Shown here: one piece after another, positions 17,015 through 24,942 of the stretch
Layout of the letters: each line of letters opens with the position of its first letter
Numbering within the stretch: the first letter of the stretch is position 1
Assembly (NCBI RefSeq): GCF_012103215.1
Contig: NZ_JAAVNE010000008.1
Coordinates: 90,304 to 154,303, forward strand
DNA length: 64,000 nt
DNA from: Falsiroseomonas selenitidurans
Lineage (GTDB): Bacteria > Pseudomonadota > Alphaproteobacteria > Acetobacterales > Acetobacteraceae
Direction: 5' to 3'
The notes under the pieces: generated by a model
Database searches by the model: none
Told to the model about the DNA's origin: nothing
Seen by the model: only the letters and a program-made list of their open reading frames with translations
Program-made: the position numbers and the translations under genes

Positions 17015-18295
17015 TCAGGGTCCCAAGCGCGGAATGGGCGGGGCCACGGCGGCCTCTGCCGGGGCGATCACCACCTGGCGCAGCCCGCCGCCGGTCGGCG
17101 CCGGCTGCCACTGGCACAGCATCGGCCGGGCCCGCATGTTCTGCCCGCGCTCATCGAAGCGCGCGCCCCAGCCGCAGGCCGTGCTGCCCTCGGCGATGTC
17201 GGTTGCCAGCACGGCGGCACGGATGCGGTCCCGATCCGTGCCGCCGGCGCGACCCAGCGCATCGAGGAAGATCCGCGCGCCGCAGAAATGCGCCAGGCTG
17301 AGGCCCGAGCGCGGCTCCGCCCCATAGCGGCGCAGATAGGCCTCGGCGAAGGCGCGGGCGCCAGGGGCGACGCGCTCATTCACCGCGAAGGGGGTCCAGT
17401 CCGCGCTCATCGTCCCGGTCAGGTCCAGCCCGATGCTGCGCGCGGTTTCCGCCAGCCCGTAGCCGGCAGCGGTGCCGATCACCATGCGCGGCCACCAGCC
17501 GCCGTCACGCATGGCACGGAACAGCAGGATCTCGTCACCCGGGGTGCCGACGTGCAGCACCACCTCCGCCTCCAGCCCGCGCAGGCGTTGCACCAGCCCG
17601 GCCAGGTCGGTGGGGCGGGGGGCATAGGTGGCGCGCTGTGCCAGCGTCAGCCCCAGCGCCTGGATCGCCGCTTCCAGCGCCCCGCCCACGGCCTGCGGCC
17701 CGACTGAATCCTCCTGCGCCACGGCCAGGCGCAGCGCCGCCGGCGGCCGGTCCCGCGCCACCGCCAGCACCGCCACCCCCTGCAGCGCGGTGGCGGCGAA
17801 TTCGGCGGCGCGTGGGGCGGAGCGGAAGACCCAGCGGAAACCGCGCTCCATCACCGCATCGCCGATGGCGCCGAGCTCGAAATACGGCACGCCCGCCAGC
17901 TCCGCCACCTGGGTGGCGGGCAGGGCCAGGGCGGTGCTGAAACTGCCGAAGATCGCCGCGACACGCTCCGCCCCCTGGGTCAGGCGCCGGGCCTCCGCGG
18001 CGGCGGCGGCCTCGTCCGGCGCATCGGCGCGCACCAGGCGGAGCGGGCGGCCGAAGACGCCGCCGGCGGCGTTCACCTGCTCCACCGCCAGTTCCACGCC
18101 GCGGAACCCCTCGTCGCCGAACAGTGCCACCGGCCCGGTCAGCGGGAACAGCGCGCCAAGGCGCAATTCCGGCCCCTGCGGCGGGGCGGCGGGGGCCTCC
18201 GCCGGTGCCTGGGCGCGGGCGGGCGCCGGCAGCGTGGCGGCCGCAAGGCCCATGCCTGCCAGCCCGCCCAATGCCCGGCGGCGGATCCCCTGCAT
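17015..18295 (-). CDS. ABC transporter substrate-binding protein, branched-chain amino acid (LivK) type
   Basis: A 426-residue periplasmic type I binding protein. The signal MQGIRRRALGGLAGMGL ends near ARAQ; a Pro/Ala-rich linker follows. The mature protein begins with LRLGALFPLTGPVALFGDEG and continues with AVEQVNAAGGVFGRPL and the IFGSFSTALALPA block, all typical of Leu/Ile/Val or urea/amide receptors. ATG 18295 follows GGAGGG. No LivH/M/G/F genes are adjacent; instead an SDR and an AidB-like dehydrogenase follow. The bound ligand is therefore uncertain. The divergent quinone oxidoreductase gene begins 158 bases away. Confidence 0.92.
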   Translation of the reverse strand: MQGIRRRALGGLAGMGLAAATLPAPARAQAPAEAPAAPPQGPELRLGALFPLTGPVALFGDEGFRGVELAVEQVNAAGGVFGRPLRLVRADAPDEAAAAAEARRLTQGAERVAAIFGSFSTALALPATQVAELAGVPYFELGAIGDAVMERGFRWVFRSAPRAAEFAATALQGVAVLAVARDRPPAALRLAVAQEDSVGPQAVGGALEAAIQALGLTLAQRATYAPRPTDLAGLVQRLRGLEAEVVLHVGTPGDEILLFRAMRDGGWWPRMVIGTAAGYGLAETARSIGLDLTGTMSADWTPFAVNERVAPGARAFAEAYLRRYGAEPRSGLSLAHFCGARIFLDALGRAGGTDRDRIRAAVLATDIAEGSTACGWGARFDERGQNMRARPMLCQWQPAPTGGGLRQVVIAPAEAAVAPPIPRLGP

Positions 18296-18453
18296 GCCGA
18301 TGATGCCCTCCGCGCGTTCCGTCGGGGGTTTTTCCCATGCCGGGCGCGGGGCGCCAAGCCCGCGGCCTGCCCGCCGGCCGGCTTGATACGCCTCGCCCTT
18401 GACGTGCCGCGTCGGGGCATGGTCCCTCGGCGCGCTGTCCCGAGGAGCCCGCC

Positions 18454-19455
18454 ATGACCGACCTGCCCGCCGAGATGACGCTGATCGACCATGGCCAGGG
18501 CGGCGGGCCGGAGGTTCTGGTGCCTGCCCGCGGCCCGGTGCCGACCCCCCGCGCGGATGAGGTGCTGATCCGCACCGCCGCGATCGGCGTGAACCGCCCC
18601 GATGTGGCGCAGCGCAGCGGCAGCTACCCGCCGCCGCCCGGCGCCAGCCCCGTGCTCGGCCTGGAATGCGCCGGGGAGGTGGTGGCGGTGGGCGAGGCGG
18701 TGACCCGCTGGCGCCTCGGCGATCAGGTCTGCGCCCTGGCCAATGGCGGCGCCTACGCCGAGTTCTGCGCCGCGCCGGAAGCGCAGACGCTGCCCTGGCC
18801 GAAGGGCTATGACGCGCTGCGCGCCGCGGCACTGCCGGAGACCTATTTCACCGTCTGGGCCAATGTCTTCGGCCATGGAAGGCTGGCCGCCGGCGAGTCC
18901 ATCCTGGTCCATGGCGGCACCTCCGGCATCGGCGTCACCGCCATCCAGCTCGCCAAGGCGTTCGGCGCCACGGTCTACGCCACGGCCGGCAGCGCTGCGA
19001 AGGTGGCGGCCTGCCTGGAGCTCGGCGCCGATGCGGCGATCGACTACCGGGCGGAGGATTTCCAGGCGCGCATCAAGGCGCTCACCGGCGGCAAGGGGGT
19101 GGATGTGGTGCTCGACATGGTCGGCGCGCCCTATTTCACGCAGAACATCCGCAGCCTGAAGCTGGATGGCCGCCTGGTGATGATCGCCTTCCTGGCGGGG
19201 CACGAGGCCGAGAAGGTGGACCTGCGCCCCATCATGGTGAAGCGCCTGACTGTCACCGGCAGCACCATGCGGCCGCGGAGCACGGCGCAGAAGGGGGAGA
19301 TCGCCCGGGCCCTGGAAGCGAAGGTGTGGCCGATGCTGGAAGCCGGCCAGGCCGGGCCGCGCATCTTCCGCAGCTTTCCGCTGGCCGAGGCGGCGGCGGC
19401 GCACCGGCTGATGGAAAGCAGCGCGCATATCGGCAAGATCATGCTGGTGGTGTGA
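18454..19455 (+). CDS. NAD(P)H-quinone oxidoreductase, zeta-crystallin-like (MDR family)
   Basis: A 333-residue medium-chain dehydrogenase/reductase without zinc ligands. The N-terminal GroES-like domain has [20 protein letters not shown] and [14 protein letters not shown]; the Rossmann domain has [20 protein letters not shown], the signature of quinone oxidoreductase and PIG3-type proteins. These reduce quinones or enones with NADPH in the cytoplasm. ATG 18454 follows CCGAGGAGCCCGCC. Its stop overlaps the GTG of the next small gene (GTGA), so the two are coupled. Confidence 0.92.
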   Translation: MTDLPAEMTLIDHGQGGGPEVLVPARGPVPTPRADEVLIRTAAIGVNRPDVAQRSGSYPPPPGASPVLGLECAGEVVAVGEAVTRWRLGDQVCALANGGAYAEFCAAPEAQTLPWPKGYDALRAAALPETYFTVWANVFGHGRLAAGESILVHGGTSGIGVTAIQLAKAFGATVYATAGSAAKVAACLELGADAAIDYRAEDFQARIKALTGGKGVDVVLDMVGAPYFTQNIRSLKLDGRLVMIAFLAGHEAEKVDLRPIMVKRLTVTGSTMRPRSTAQKGEIARALEAKVWPMLEAGQAGPRIFRSFPLAEAAAAHRLMESSAHIGKIMLVV

Positions 19456-19655
19456 ACCCCGTGCTGTGGCTGTTCTTCGCCGCGGCCTTCGGGCTGCTGG
19501 CGCTGACCGGCTTCCTGCGTGACCGTCGCTGGCGGCGCGCCGGGCAGGGATTGGCGGTGCTGCTGGCGATGGCCGGCACCCTGCTGCTGGCCCGCCGCCC
19601 GGGTACTGCCCTGCCACTGCCCGGATTCCGCCCGCGTCCCTGGTACGCGCCGTGA
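19452..19655 (+). CDS. Small two-helix membrane protein, hypothetical
   Basis: A 67-residue protein starting at GTG 19452, whose last bases overlap the preceding stop (GTGA). It has one hydrophobic segment near residues 3-20 ([18 protein letters not shown]), a basic turn (RDRRWRRAG), a second hydrophobic segment ([14 protein letters not shown]) and a Pro-rich tail. This gives two membrane helices joined by a cytoplasmic positive loop. I do not recognise the family. Translation would depend on the upstream gene. It could be chance coding, but the membrane pattern, the coupling and the clean stop favour a real gene. Confidence 0.5.
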   Translation: MNPVLWLFFAAAFGLLALTGFLRDRRWRRAGQGLAVLLAMAGTLLLARRPGTALPLPGFRPRPWYAP

Positions 19656-19765
19656 TCGCCTGGCGGCGACCGCCCGAATTCCCGGAAACCGCAGGAAAAA
19701 TGAAATGATTTCAGCGACGATTCGGCCCCAGACTGGGGGCCTTCGCAGGCTCTGAGGACCGACCG

Positions 19766-21112
19766 ATGAACCTCCATCGCCTGCTGCTGCAGCGCCAGGC
19801 CAGGGGCTGGCCGGTGCGGGTCGCCGTGATCGGCGCCGGCAAGTTCGGCTCCATGTTCCTGCACCAGGCGCCGCGAACGCCGGGGCTGCATGTGCTGGGC
19901 ATCGCCGACCTGTCCCTGCCGCGCGCCCGCGCCGCGCTGGCGCGCATCCATTGGGCGCCGGAAGCCGGCGCGGCGCCGGATGCCGCGACCGCCGCGCGCA
20001 CCGGCGCCACCTGGCTGACCGAGGACAGCCTGGCGCTGATCGAGGACCCGCATGTGGAGGTGGTGGTGGAAGCCACCGGCGACGCCGCCGCCGGCCTGCG
20101 GCACGCCCACCACGCCATCCGCCACGGCAAGCATGTGGTGATGGTGAATGTCGAGGCCGATGTGCTGGCCGGCCCCGTGCTGGCGCGGGAGGCCGCGGCG
20201 GCCGGCGTGGTCTATTCCATGGCCTATGGCGACCAGCCGGCCCTGGTGGCGGAGCTGGTGGACACCATCCGCGCCGCCGGCTTTGCCGTCGTCGCCGCGG
20301 GCAAGGGCACCAAATACCTTCCCGCCTACCACGCCAGCACGCCGGAGACGGTGTGGGACTTCTACGGGCTGACGGCGGACCAGGCAGCGGCGGGCGGCAT
20401 GAACCCGCGCATGTTCAATTCCTTCCTCGATGGCACCAAATCCGGCATCGAGATGGCGGCGATCGCCAATGCCACCGGCCTGGCGCCGCCGGAGGACGGC
20501 CTGGCCTTCCCGCCCGCCGGCACCGGCGACCTGCCCGAGCTGCTGCGGCCGCAGGATGAGGGCGGCATCCTGCCACGCAAGGGCATGGTGGAAGTGGTGT
20601 CTTCCCTCCGGCGCGACGGCACCGTGATTCCGGACAATCTCCGCTGGGGCGTCTTCGTGGTGTTCGAGGGCGAGACCGACTATGCGCGGCGCTGCTTCGC
20701 CGAATACGGCGTCGCCACCGACCGCGCCGGCCGCTACGCCGCGCTGTGGCGACCCTACCATTTCATCGGGCTGGAACTCGGCGTCTCCGTCGCCTCCGCC
20801 GCGCTGCGCGGCGAAGCGACGGGCTGCGCGGAACGCTGGGCGGCGGATTGCGTGGCGGTGGCCAAGCGCGACCTGCGCGTGGGGGAGGTGCTGGACGGCG
20901 AGGGCGGGGCCATGGTCTGGGGCCGCTGCATCCCCGCCGCGCGATCCGTCGCGCTGGGCGCGGTGCCGATCGGGCTGGCGCAGGGCGTGGCGCTGGCGCG
21001 CGCGGTGCCGGCCGGCGCCCTGCTGACGGAGGCGGACCTCGCGCCGCGCGCGGCGGACGGGGCGGAGGCGCTGGCCCTGCGCGCCGCCATGCGATCGCTG
21101 CGCGAAGCCTGA
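19766..21112 (+). CDS. Predicted homoserine-dehydrogenase-like oxidoreductase with C-terminal SAF domain
   Basis: A 448-residue protein matching the family described as 'predicted homoserine dehydrogenase with C-terminal SAF domain' (COG4091). The N-terminal Rossmann motif VAVIGAGKFGSMFL is followed by VVVEATGDAAAGLRHA and MVNVEADVLAGP; the middle has AAGKGTKYLPAYHAS and FLDGTKSGIEMAAIAN. The C-terminal 80 residues (VAVAKRDLRVGEVLDGEGG... to ...GALLTEADL) form the SAF domain, also found in sialic acid synthase and altronate dehydratase. It likely oxidises or reduces a small polyol-derived or amino-acid-derived substrate. ATG 19766 follows GAGGACCGACCG. A GGCCCC hairpin-like sequence lies about 25 bases upstream of the start. 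Confidence 0.82.
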   Translation: MNLHRLLLQRQARGWPVRVAVIGAGKFGSMFLHQAPRTPGLHVLGIADLSLPRARAALARIHWAPEAGAAPDAATAARTGATWLTEDSLALIEDPHVEVVVEATGDAAAGLRHAHHAIRHGKHVVMVNVEADVLAGPVLAREAAAAGVVYSMAYGDQPALVAELVDTIRAAGFAVVAAGKGTKYLPAYHASTPETVWDFYGLTADQAAAGGMNPRMFNSFLDGTKSGIEMAAIANATGLAPPEDGLAFPPAGTGDLPELLRPQDEGGILPRKGMVEVVSSLRRDGTVIPDNLRWGVFVVFEGETDYARRCFAEYGVATDRAGRYAALWRPYHFIGLELGVSVASAALRGEATGCAERWAADCVAVAKRDLRVGEVLDGEGGAMVWGRCIPAARSVALGAVPIGLAQGVALARAVPAGALLTEADLAPRAADGAEALALRAAMRSLREA

Positions 21113-21183
21113 GTGAATAGTTCGATCCATCTGATGAATGCGGGCTTCTCCCGACGCGGCTCCGACGGCTAGGTTGTAAACAA

Positions 21184-22047
21184 ATGCCCATGGCGTCCGC
21201 ATTCCGGCTGCTTTTCGCGGCCGTCATCCTGTTTGGCGGCGCCTGGCCCATCACCAAGGCCGCTCTGGCGGACGCAACACCGCTGTGGTTCGGCACGGGC
21301 CGGTCTGCCCTGGCGGCGCTGGGGGCGGCCATCCTGCTGGCGGCGCTCGGCCGGCTGCGGCTGCCGGCGGCGGAGGATCGCCGTGCCGTCGCCTTCCTCG
21401 GCCTGTTCCAGCTCGGGGGCTTCTTCGCGCTGACCCATCTGGCGGTGGCGCTGGTGCCGGCGGGGCGCACCGCGGTGCTGTCCAATGTCGTGACCTACTG
21501 GCTGATCCCGCTGTCGGTGCTGGTGCTGGGCGAGAAGGTCTCGCCCACGCGCTGGGCGGCGGCCGGGCTGGGTCTGGCCGGCGCCGGCGTGCTGATCGGC
21601 CCCTGGGCGGTGGACTGGTCCGACCATGACGTGCTGCTCGGGCATTTCATGCTGGTGATGGCCGGGCTGCTCTGGACCATTGCCATCATCGCCTCCCGCA
21701 AATGGCCGCCGCGCACGCCGATGTTCGACCTGCTGCCCTGGTGCTTCGGCATCGGCGCGCTGATGCTGGCGCCGATCGCCCTGATCGTGGAACCCGAGGG
21801 CGGCGTTGGTGCCGGCGGCTGGCCGCATCTGCTGTATATCGGGCTGATCGCCGCGCCGATCGGCACGTGGTGCGTGATCGAGGCCGGCCGCAAGCTGCCC
21901 GGCGCCGTCGCCTCGGTCGGCTTCCTGATGGTGCCGGCCTTCGGCGTGCTGGTCTCCACCCTGTGGCTGGGGGAGCCGCTGGGCTGGGACGTGCTGGTGG
22001 GCGGCGGTCTGATCTTCGCCTCTGTCGTGATGGCGGCGCGCGGATGA
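21184..22047 (+). CDS. DMT superfamily (EamA) transporter
   Basis: A 287-residue inner-membrane protein with about ten hydrophobic segments arranged as two EamA repeats. Typical parts are VILFGGAWPITKAAL at the start, VALVPAGRTAVLSNVV and PLSVLVLGEKVSPTRW in repeat one, and LPGAVASVGFLMVPAFGV then LWLGEPLGWDVLVGGGL in repeat two. It probably exports a metabolite such as an amino acid. ATG 21184 is the first residue before the first helix; the ribosome site is weak. Its last 22 coding bases are copy one of a triplicated 23-bp repeat that carries the stop and leads into the hydrolase gene. Confidence 0.9.
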   Translation: MPMASAFRLLFAAVILFGGAWPITKAALADATPLWFGTGRSALAALGAAILLAALGRLRLPAAEDRRAVAFLGLFQLGGFFALTHLAVALVPAGRTAVLSNVVTYWLIPLSVLVLGEKVSPTRWAAAGLGLAGAGVLIGPWAVDWSDHDVLLGHFMLVMAGLLWTIAIIASRKWPPRTPMFDLLPWCFGIGALMLAPIALIVEPEGGVGAGGWPHLLYIGLIAAPIGTWCVIEAGRKLPGAVASVGFLMVPAFGVLVSTLWLGEPLGWDVLVGGGLIFASVVMAARG

Positions 22048-22094
22048 ACGTGATGGCGGCGCGCGGATGAACGTGATGGCGGCGCGCGGATGAG
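22026..22094 (+). repeat. Three tandem copies of a 23-bp unit spanning a stop-start junction
   Basis: The unit CGTGATGGCGGCGCGCGGAT followed by GAA occurs at 22026-22048, 22049-22071 and 22072-22094 (last base G). Every copy ends in GGATGA, giving an overlapping start and stop. The EamA stop is in copy one and the hydrolase ATG (22090) is in copy three. Between them sit two eight-codon mini reading frames (MNVMAARG) at 22044-22070 and 22067-22093, each overlapping the next by ATGA. Confidence 0.95.
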
Positions 22095-22854
22095 GCTCGC
22101 GGTCACCACGCTGGGCGAGGGCGCGCCGGTGGTGCTGCTGCACGGGCTGCTCGGCGCCGGGCAGAATTTCGGCACGGTGCAGAAGGCGCTGGCGGCGGAG
22201 GGGTTCCGGGTTCTGGCGCTGGATTTGCGCAACCATGGCGCCTCCCCCCACGCCGCCGGGATGGCCTACCCCGACATGGCCGCCGATGTGGCGGAGACGA
22301 TGGCCGCGGAAGGCGCCTGGCCGGCGGCCGTCATCGGCCATTCCATGGGCGGCAAGGTGGCGATGGCGCTGGCCCTGACGCGGCCGGAGGGCGTTTCGCG
22401 GCTGATGGTGGCAGACATCGCCCCGGTCCCGTACCCGGCGCCGCTGTTCAACGCCTATATCGCCGCCATGCGCGGCCTGGATCTGCGCCCGGGCCTGGCG
22501 CGGCGGGAAGCCGATGCGGCGCTGGCCCCCGCCATGCCGGCGGCGCCGCTGCGCGCCTTCCTGCTGCAGAACCTGGACTTCGCCCAGGAACCGCCGGCCT
22601 GGCGGATCGGGCTGGAGGCGATCGCCGCCGGGATGCCGGCCATCGCCGGCTGGCCGGATCTGCCGGGGCGGTATGAAGGCCCGGTCCTGGTGCTGGCGGG
22701 GGAGAGGTCGGACTACATCCAGCCGGGGCATCGGCCGCTGTTCCAGCGCCTGTTCCCGGCCGCCAGGCAGGGCTCGATCCCGGCCGGCCATTGGCTGCAC
22801 GCGGAAAACCCAACGGCCTTCCTGGCGCAGGTGCGGGGCTTCCTGGCGGCCTGA
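22090..22854 (+). CDS. Alpha/beta hydrolase (YbfF-like esterase)
   Basis: A 254-residue alpha/beta hydrolase. The N-terminus has VVLLHGLLGAGQNFGTVQ (oxyanion region), then LDLRNHGASPH, and the nucleophile elbow GHSMGGKVAM. The catalytic His is probably in PAGHWLHAENP, with an Asp in the preceding strand region. Such enzymes hydrolyse short-chain esters or acyl-CoA in the cytoplasm. ATG 22090 forms an ATGA with the last mini reading frame of the 23-bp repeat, so its translation probably depends on ribosomes arriving from the EamA gene. The 260 bases after the stop show no gene. Confidence 0.92.
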   Translation: MRLAVTTLGEGAPVVLLHGLLGAGQNFGTVQKALAAEGFRVLALDLRNHGASPHAAGMAYPDMAADVAETMAAEGAWPAAVIGHSMGGKVAMALALTRPEGVSRLMVADIAPVPYPAPLFNAYIAAMRGLDLRPGLARREADAALAPAMPAAPLRAFLLQNLDFAQEPPAWRIGLEAIAAGMPAIAGWPDLPGRYEGPVLVLAGERSDYIQPGHRPLFQRLFPAARQGSIPAGHWLHAENPTAFLAQVRGFLAA

Positions 22855-23114
22855 TCCAGGCGGCCTCCCGCCGGCGCCACGCCCCATGCCGCCTGGCGGC
22901 CGCCTGCTCGCGGACATGTGTCTGGCGCAGAGCGCGCCGCGCTGCCATCCGCTGGATGCCGGGCGCCCGCGACGCGGGCGGAGCCCGGTCCGCGCCGGTG
23001 CTTTCCCGGCTGTCGCAGGACCCCGCCTTTGGGCGCTGGGGCGGCGGCATCGATGCCAATCGGGCCACGGGCGCTTCGCCGACGGGCCGCAGCCAGAAGA
23101 CAGTCCTTGCCGGC

Positions 23115-23825
23115 ATGATCAGCCATGCACACCGCACAATCTTCGTGCATATCCAGAAGACGGGCGGAACCTCGGTCACCGCCGCCTTCGGCCAGCCGAT
23201 CAACGCGCCGGACAAGCATCACCGGGCCGACCAGCTGCGGGAGCGCCTCGGGGCGGCGGTGTGGGACAGCTACTTCACCTTCGCCTTCGTCCGGAATCCC
23301 TGGGACCGCCTGGTCTCCTGGTGGTCCATGATCGATGCGATGCGACCCCGGCTCGACAGCGGGGCGCCGCTGAACGCCTTCAGCCGCTACGTGCTGCGCA
23401 GCGCGCGCAGCTTCGAGGAATTCCTGCTGCACGCGACCGAGGAGATCGTCGAGGAGGGCGGCGCCAAATCCATCACCCGCTGCCAGACCGACTATCTGGT
23501 GGATTCGCAGGGCCGGTTGCTGGTGGATTTCGTCGGCCGCTTCGAGACGCTGGAAGCCGATTTCAGCCGCATCGCGGCGCGGCTCCCCCAGCCGCCGGCG
23601 CCGCTTCGGCACATGAACCGGAGCCGGCGCTCCGACTACCGGCAATACTATACGCCCCGCCTGGCCGATCTGGTCGCGGCCCGGTTCAGCAAGGATATCG
23701 AACGCTTCGGCTATCGCTTCGGGGAAGCTGCCGCGGGGCACGCCCCTCAGGAAAGCCCGGTCTTCGGCCGCGCCTCAGTGAATTCATCCGCCTCGGCATC
23801 CGGCCCCGGGCCGGGCGTTCCGTAG
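23115..23825 (+). CDS. Sulfotransferase family 2 protein
   Basis: A 236-residue PAPS-dependent sulfotransferase of the family-2 type. The 5'-phosphosulfate loop is IFVHIQKTGGTSVTAAFG near the N-terminus, and the 3'-phosphate binding motif is FAFVRNPWDRLVSWWSM; a later DFVGRFETLEADFSRI is also typical. It transfers sulfate to a hydroxyl on a sugar, lipid or peptide tyrosine. ATG 23115 immediately precedes the domain; the ribosome site is weak. The last 79 bases overlap the 3' end of the opposite-strand double-glycine peptide gene. The acceptor is unknown, but that peptide is an attractive candidate. Confidence 0.88.
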   Translation: MISHAHRTIFVHIQKTGGTSVTAAFGQPINAPDKHHRADQLRERLGAAVWDSYFTFAFVRNPWDRLVSWWSMIDAMRPRLDSGAPLNAFSRYVLRSARSFEEFLLHATEEIVEEGGAKSITRCQTDYLVDSQGRLLVDFVGRFETLEADFSRIAARLPQPPAPLRHMNRSRRSDYRQYYTPRLADLVAARFSKDIERFGYRFGEAAAGHAPQESPVFGRASVNSSASASGPGPGVP

Positions 23826-23938
23826 TCGAAGCCGGGCACGCCGCCGCCCTGGGTATCCTGGCCCGCCTGGCCCGCGCCCCCCACCACCTGGTCCAGGGCG
23901 TCCTCGGGAATCGGCTCGGGCCTGCTGCGCTGGGTCAC
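23747..23938 (-). CDS. 63-aa double-glycine leader peptide, possible sulfated-peptide precursor
   Basis: A small gene starting at GTG 23938 with an excellent ribosome site (AAAGGAG, seven bases upstream). Residues 9-21 (PIPEDALDQVVGG) match the double-glycine leader type used by bacteriocins and other exported peptides, with cleavage expected after Gly21. The predicted 42-residue core is Gly/Pro/acid-rich, has no Cys, and its only tyrosine (Tyr39) lies in GFDYGTPGPGPDAEADEF. Acidic residues around a Tyr and the D-Y-G-x-P order resemble sulfated plant PSY and bacterial RaxX peptides. The last 26 residues lie antisense to the sulfotransferase end, so the core could partly be a chance antisense reading. 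No C39 peptidase transporter is in the window. Confidence 0.62.
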   Translation of the reverse strand: MTQRSRPEPIPEDALDQVVGGAGQAGQDTQGGGVPGFDYGTPGPGPDAEADEFTEARPKTGLS

Positions 23939-23973
23939 GTCGATGCTCCTTTCCTGCTGTCTTCGATCTGCAC

Positions 23974-24003
23974 ATTTTATCCGATTGCAGACGAGGCAGG
24001 AAA
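23974..24003 (-). promoter_or_regulatory. Candidate sigma-70 promoter of the double-glycine peptide
   Basis: On the minus strand a TAAAAT (23979-23974) fits a -10 box, with TTTCCT (24003-23998) 18 bases upstream as a weak -35. The start would lie about 28 bases before the GTG at 23938. The stretch is conspicuously AT-rich for this window. Low certainty. Confidence 0.35.
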
Positions 24004-24015
24004 GTCACGGGCAGT

Positions 24016-24921
24016 TCAGGCCTGGCCGAAGCCCAGCCGGATCAGCGTGATCTCAGGCGGCACGCCGAGGCGCACCGGCAGCAGCGAGGTGCCGAGCCCG
24101 CCGGAGACCACCAGGTGCCGCCCCTGCTCCACCACATGCCCATAGGCATAGCGGTTGCCGAAGGCGGAGGGGACATAGGGCGAATAGCCGGCCAGCCGCA
24201 CCTGGCCACCATGGGTGTGGCCGCAGATCGTCAGCGCCACGCGGTCCGGCGGCACGGAGGGGAAGAGGTCCGGCTCGTGGCACAGCAGGATCACCGGGTC
24301 GCGGTCCTGTACCCCGCCCAGGGTGCGGTTCAGGTCATTGGCGCCGAGGAAGCGGCCGCCGCCCTCGCTGAAGGCCCAAAGGCTGCCGCTGCCCGCCACC
24401 CAGAAGCCGCGGCCGCGGAAGCCGGTCTTCACCGCGGCGTTGTGCAGCACCGAAATGCCGGCATCGGCCAGCACGCGGGCGGTGCGGGGCACGCCGCGGC
24501 GCGACCGCTGCACCTGCGGGTCCTCCCACCAATCATGGTTGCCCAGCACCGAATGCACGCCATGCGGCGCGCGCAGCCCCTTCAGCACCGCCGCCGTCTC
24601 CGCCACCGGGATGCCGTGCTTCACCAGCGCGCCGCCGCCCATGTAGTCGCCCAGCAGCACCACCAGCTCCGGCCGCAGCGCATTCGCCGCGGCGACGATC
24701 TCCGCCACCCGCTGCAGGGGCATCTGCGGCTCGCAGGCATGGATGTCGGCCAGCGCCACGATGCTCAGCGGGTTGCCGCGCGGCCAGCCGGGCGGGTCCA
24801 GCCGGTATTCGGCGATGCCCAGCCGGTAGGTGGGCTCGATCCAGAAGCCATACAGCCCGGTCGTCGCCCCCAGCACGGTCAGCCCGCCCAGGGTCGTCAG
24901 CAGCGCGCGGCGTGTGGACAT
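24016..24921 (-). CDS. Metallophosphoesterase, membrane-anchored
   Basis: A 301-residue calcineurin-like phosphoesterase. The N-terminus MSTRRALLTTLGGLTVLG is a signal or anchor helix with twin arginines. The dimetal motifs follow in order: ADIHACEP (Asp-x-His), LLGDYMGGG (Gly-Asp), VLGNHDWWED (Gly-Asn-His-Asp), LLCHEPDLF and ICGHTHGGQ. This set is that of YkuE/YaeI-like enzymes acting on phospholipids or nucleotides at the membrane. ATG 24921 follows GAGGGAG. The divergent photolyase-like gene begins 21 bases away. Confidence 0.92.
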   Translation of the reverse strand: MSTRRALLTTLGGLTVLGATTGLYGFWIEPTYRLGIAEYRLDPPGWPRGNPLSIVALADIHACEPQMPLQRVAEIVAAANALRPELVVLLGDYMGGGALVKHGIPVAETAAVLKGLRAPHGVHSVLGNHDWWEDPQVQRSRRGVPRTARVLADAGISVLHNAAVKTGFRGRGFWVAGSGSLWAFSEGGGRFLGANDLNRTLGGVQDRDPVILLCHEPDLFPSVPPDRVALTICGHTHGGQVRLAGYSPYVPSAFGNRYAYGHVVEQGRHLVVSGGLGTSLLPVRLGVPPEITLIRLGFGQA

Positions 24922-24942
24922 GCAGGCTCCCTCGGTTGCGCG

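Noticed and set aside
22026..22094. Tandem repeats as a CRISPR array
   Set aside because: The units are directly adjacent with no spacers, and there are no cas genes; the same holds for 39507-39591.
22855..23114. Hidden gene in the 260-base gap before the sulfotransferase
   Set aside because: The open frame there is a continuation of the sulfotransferase frame without ribosome site or conserved motif; nothing else stands out.
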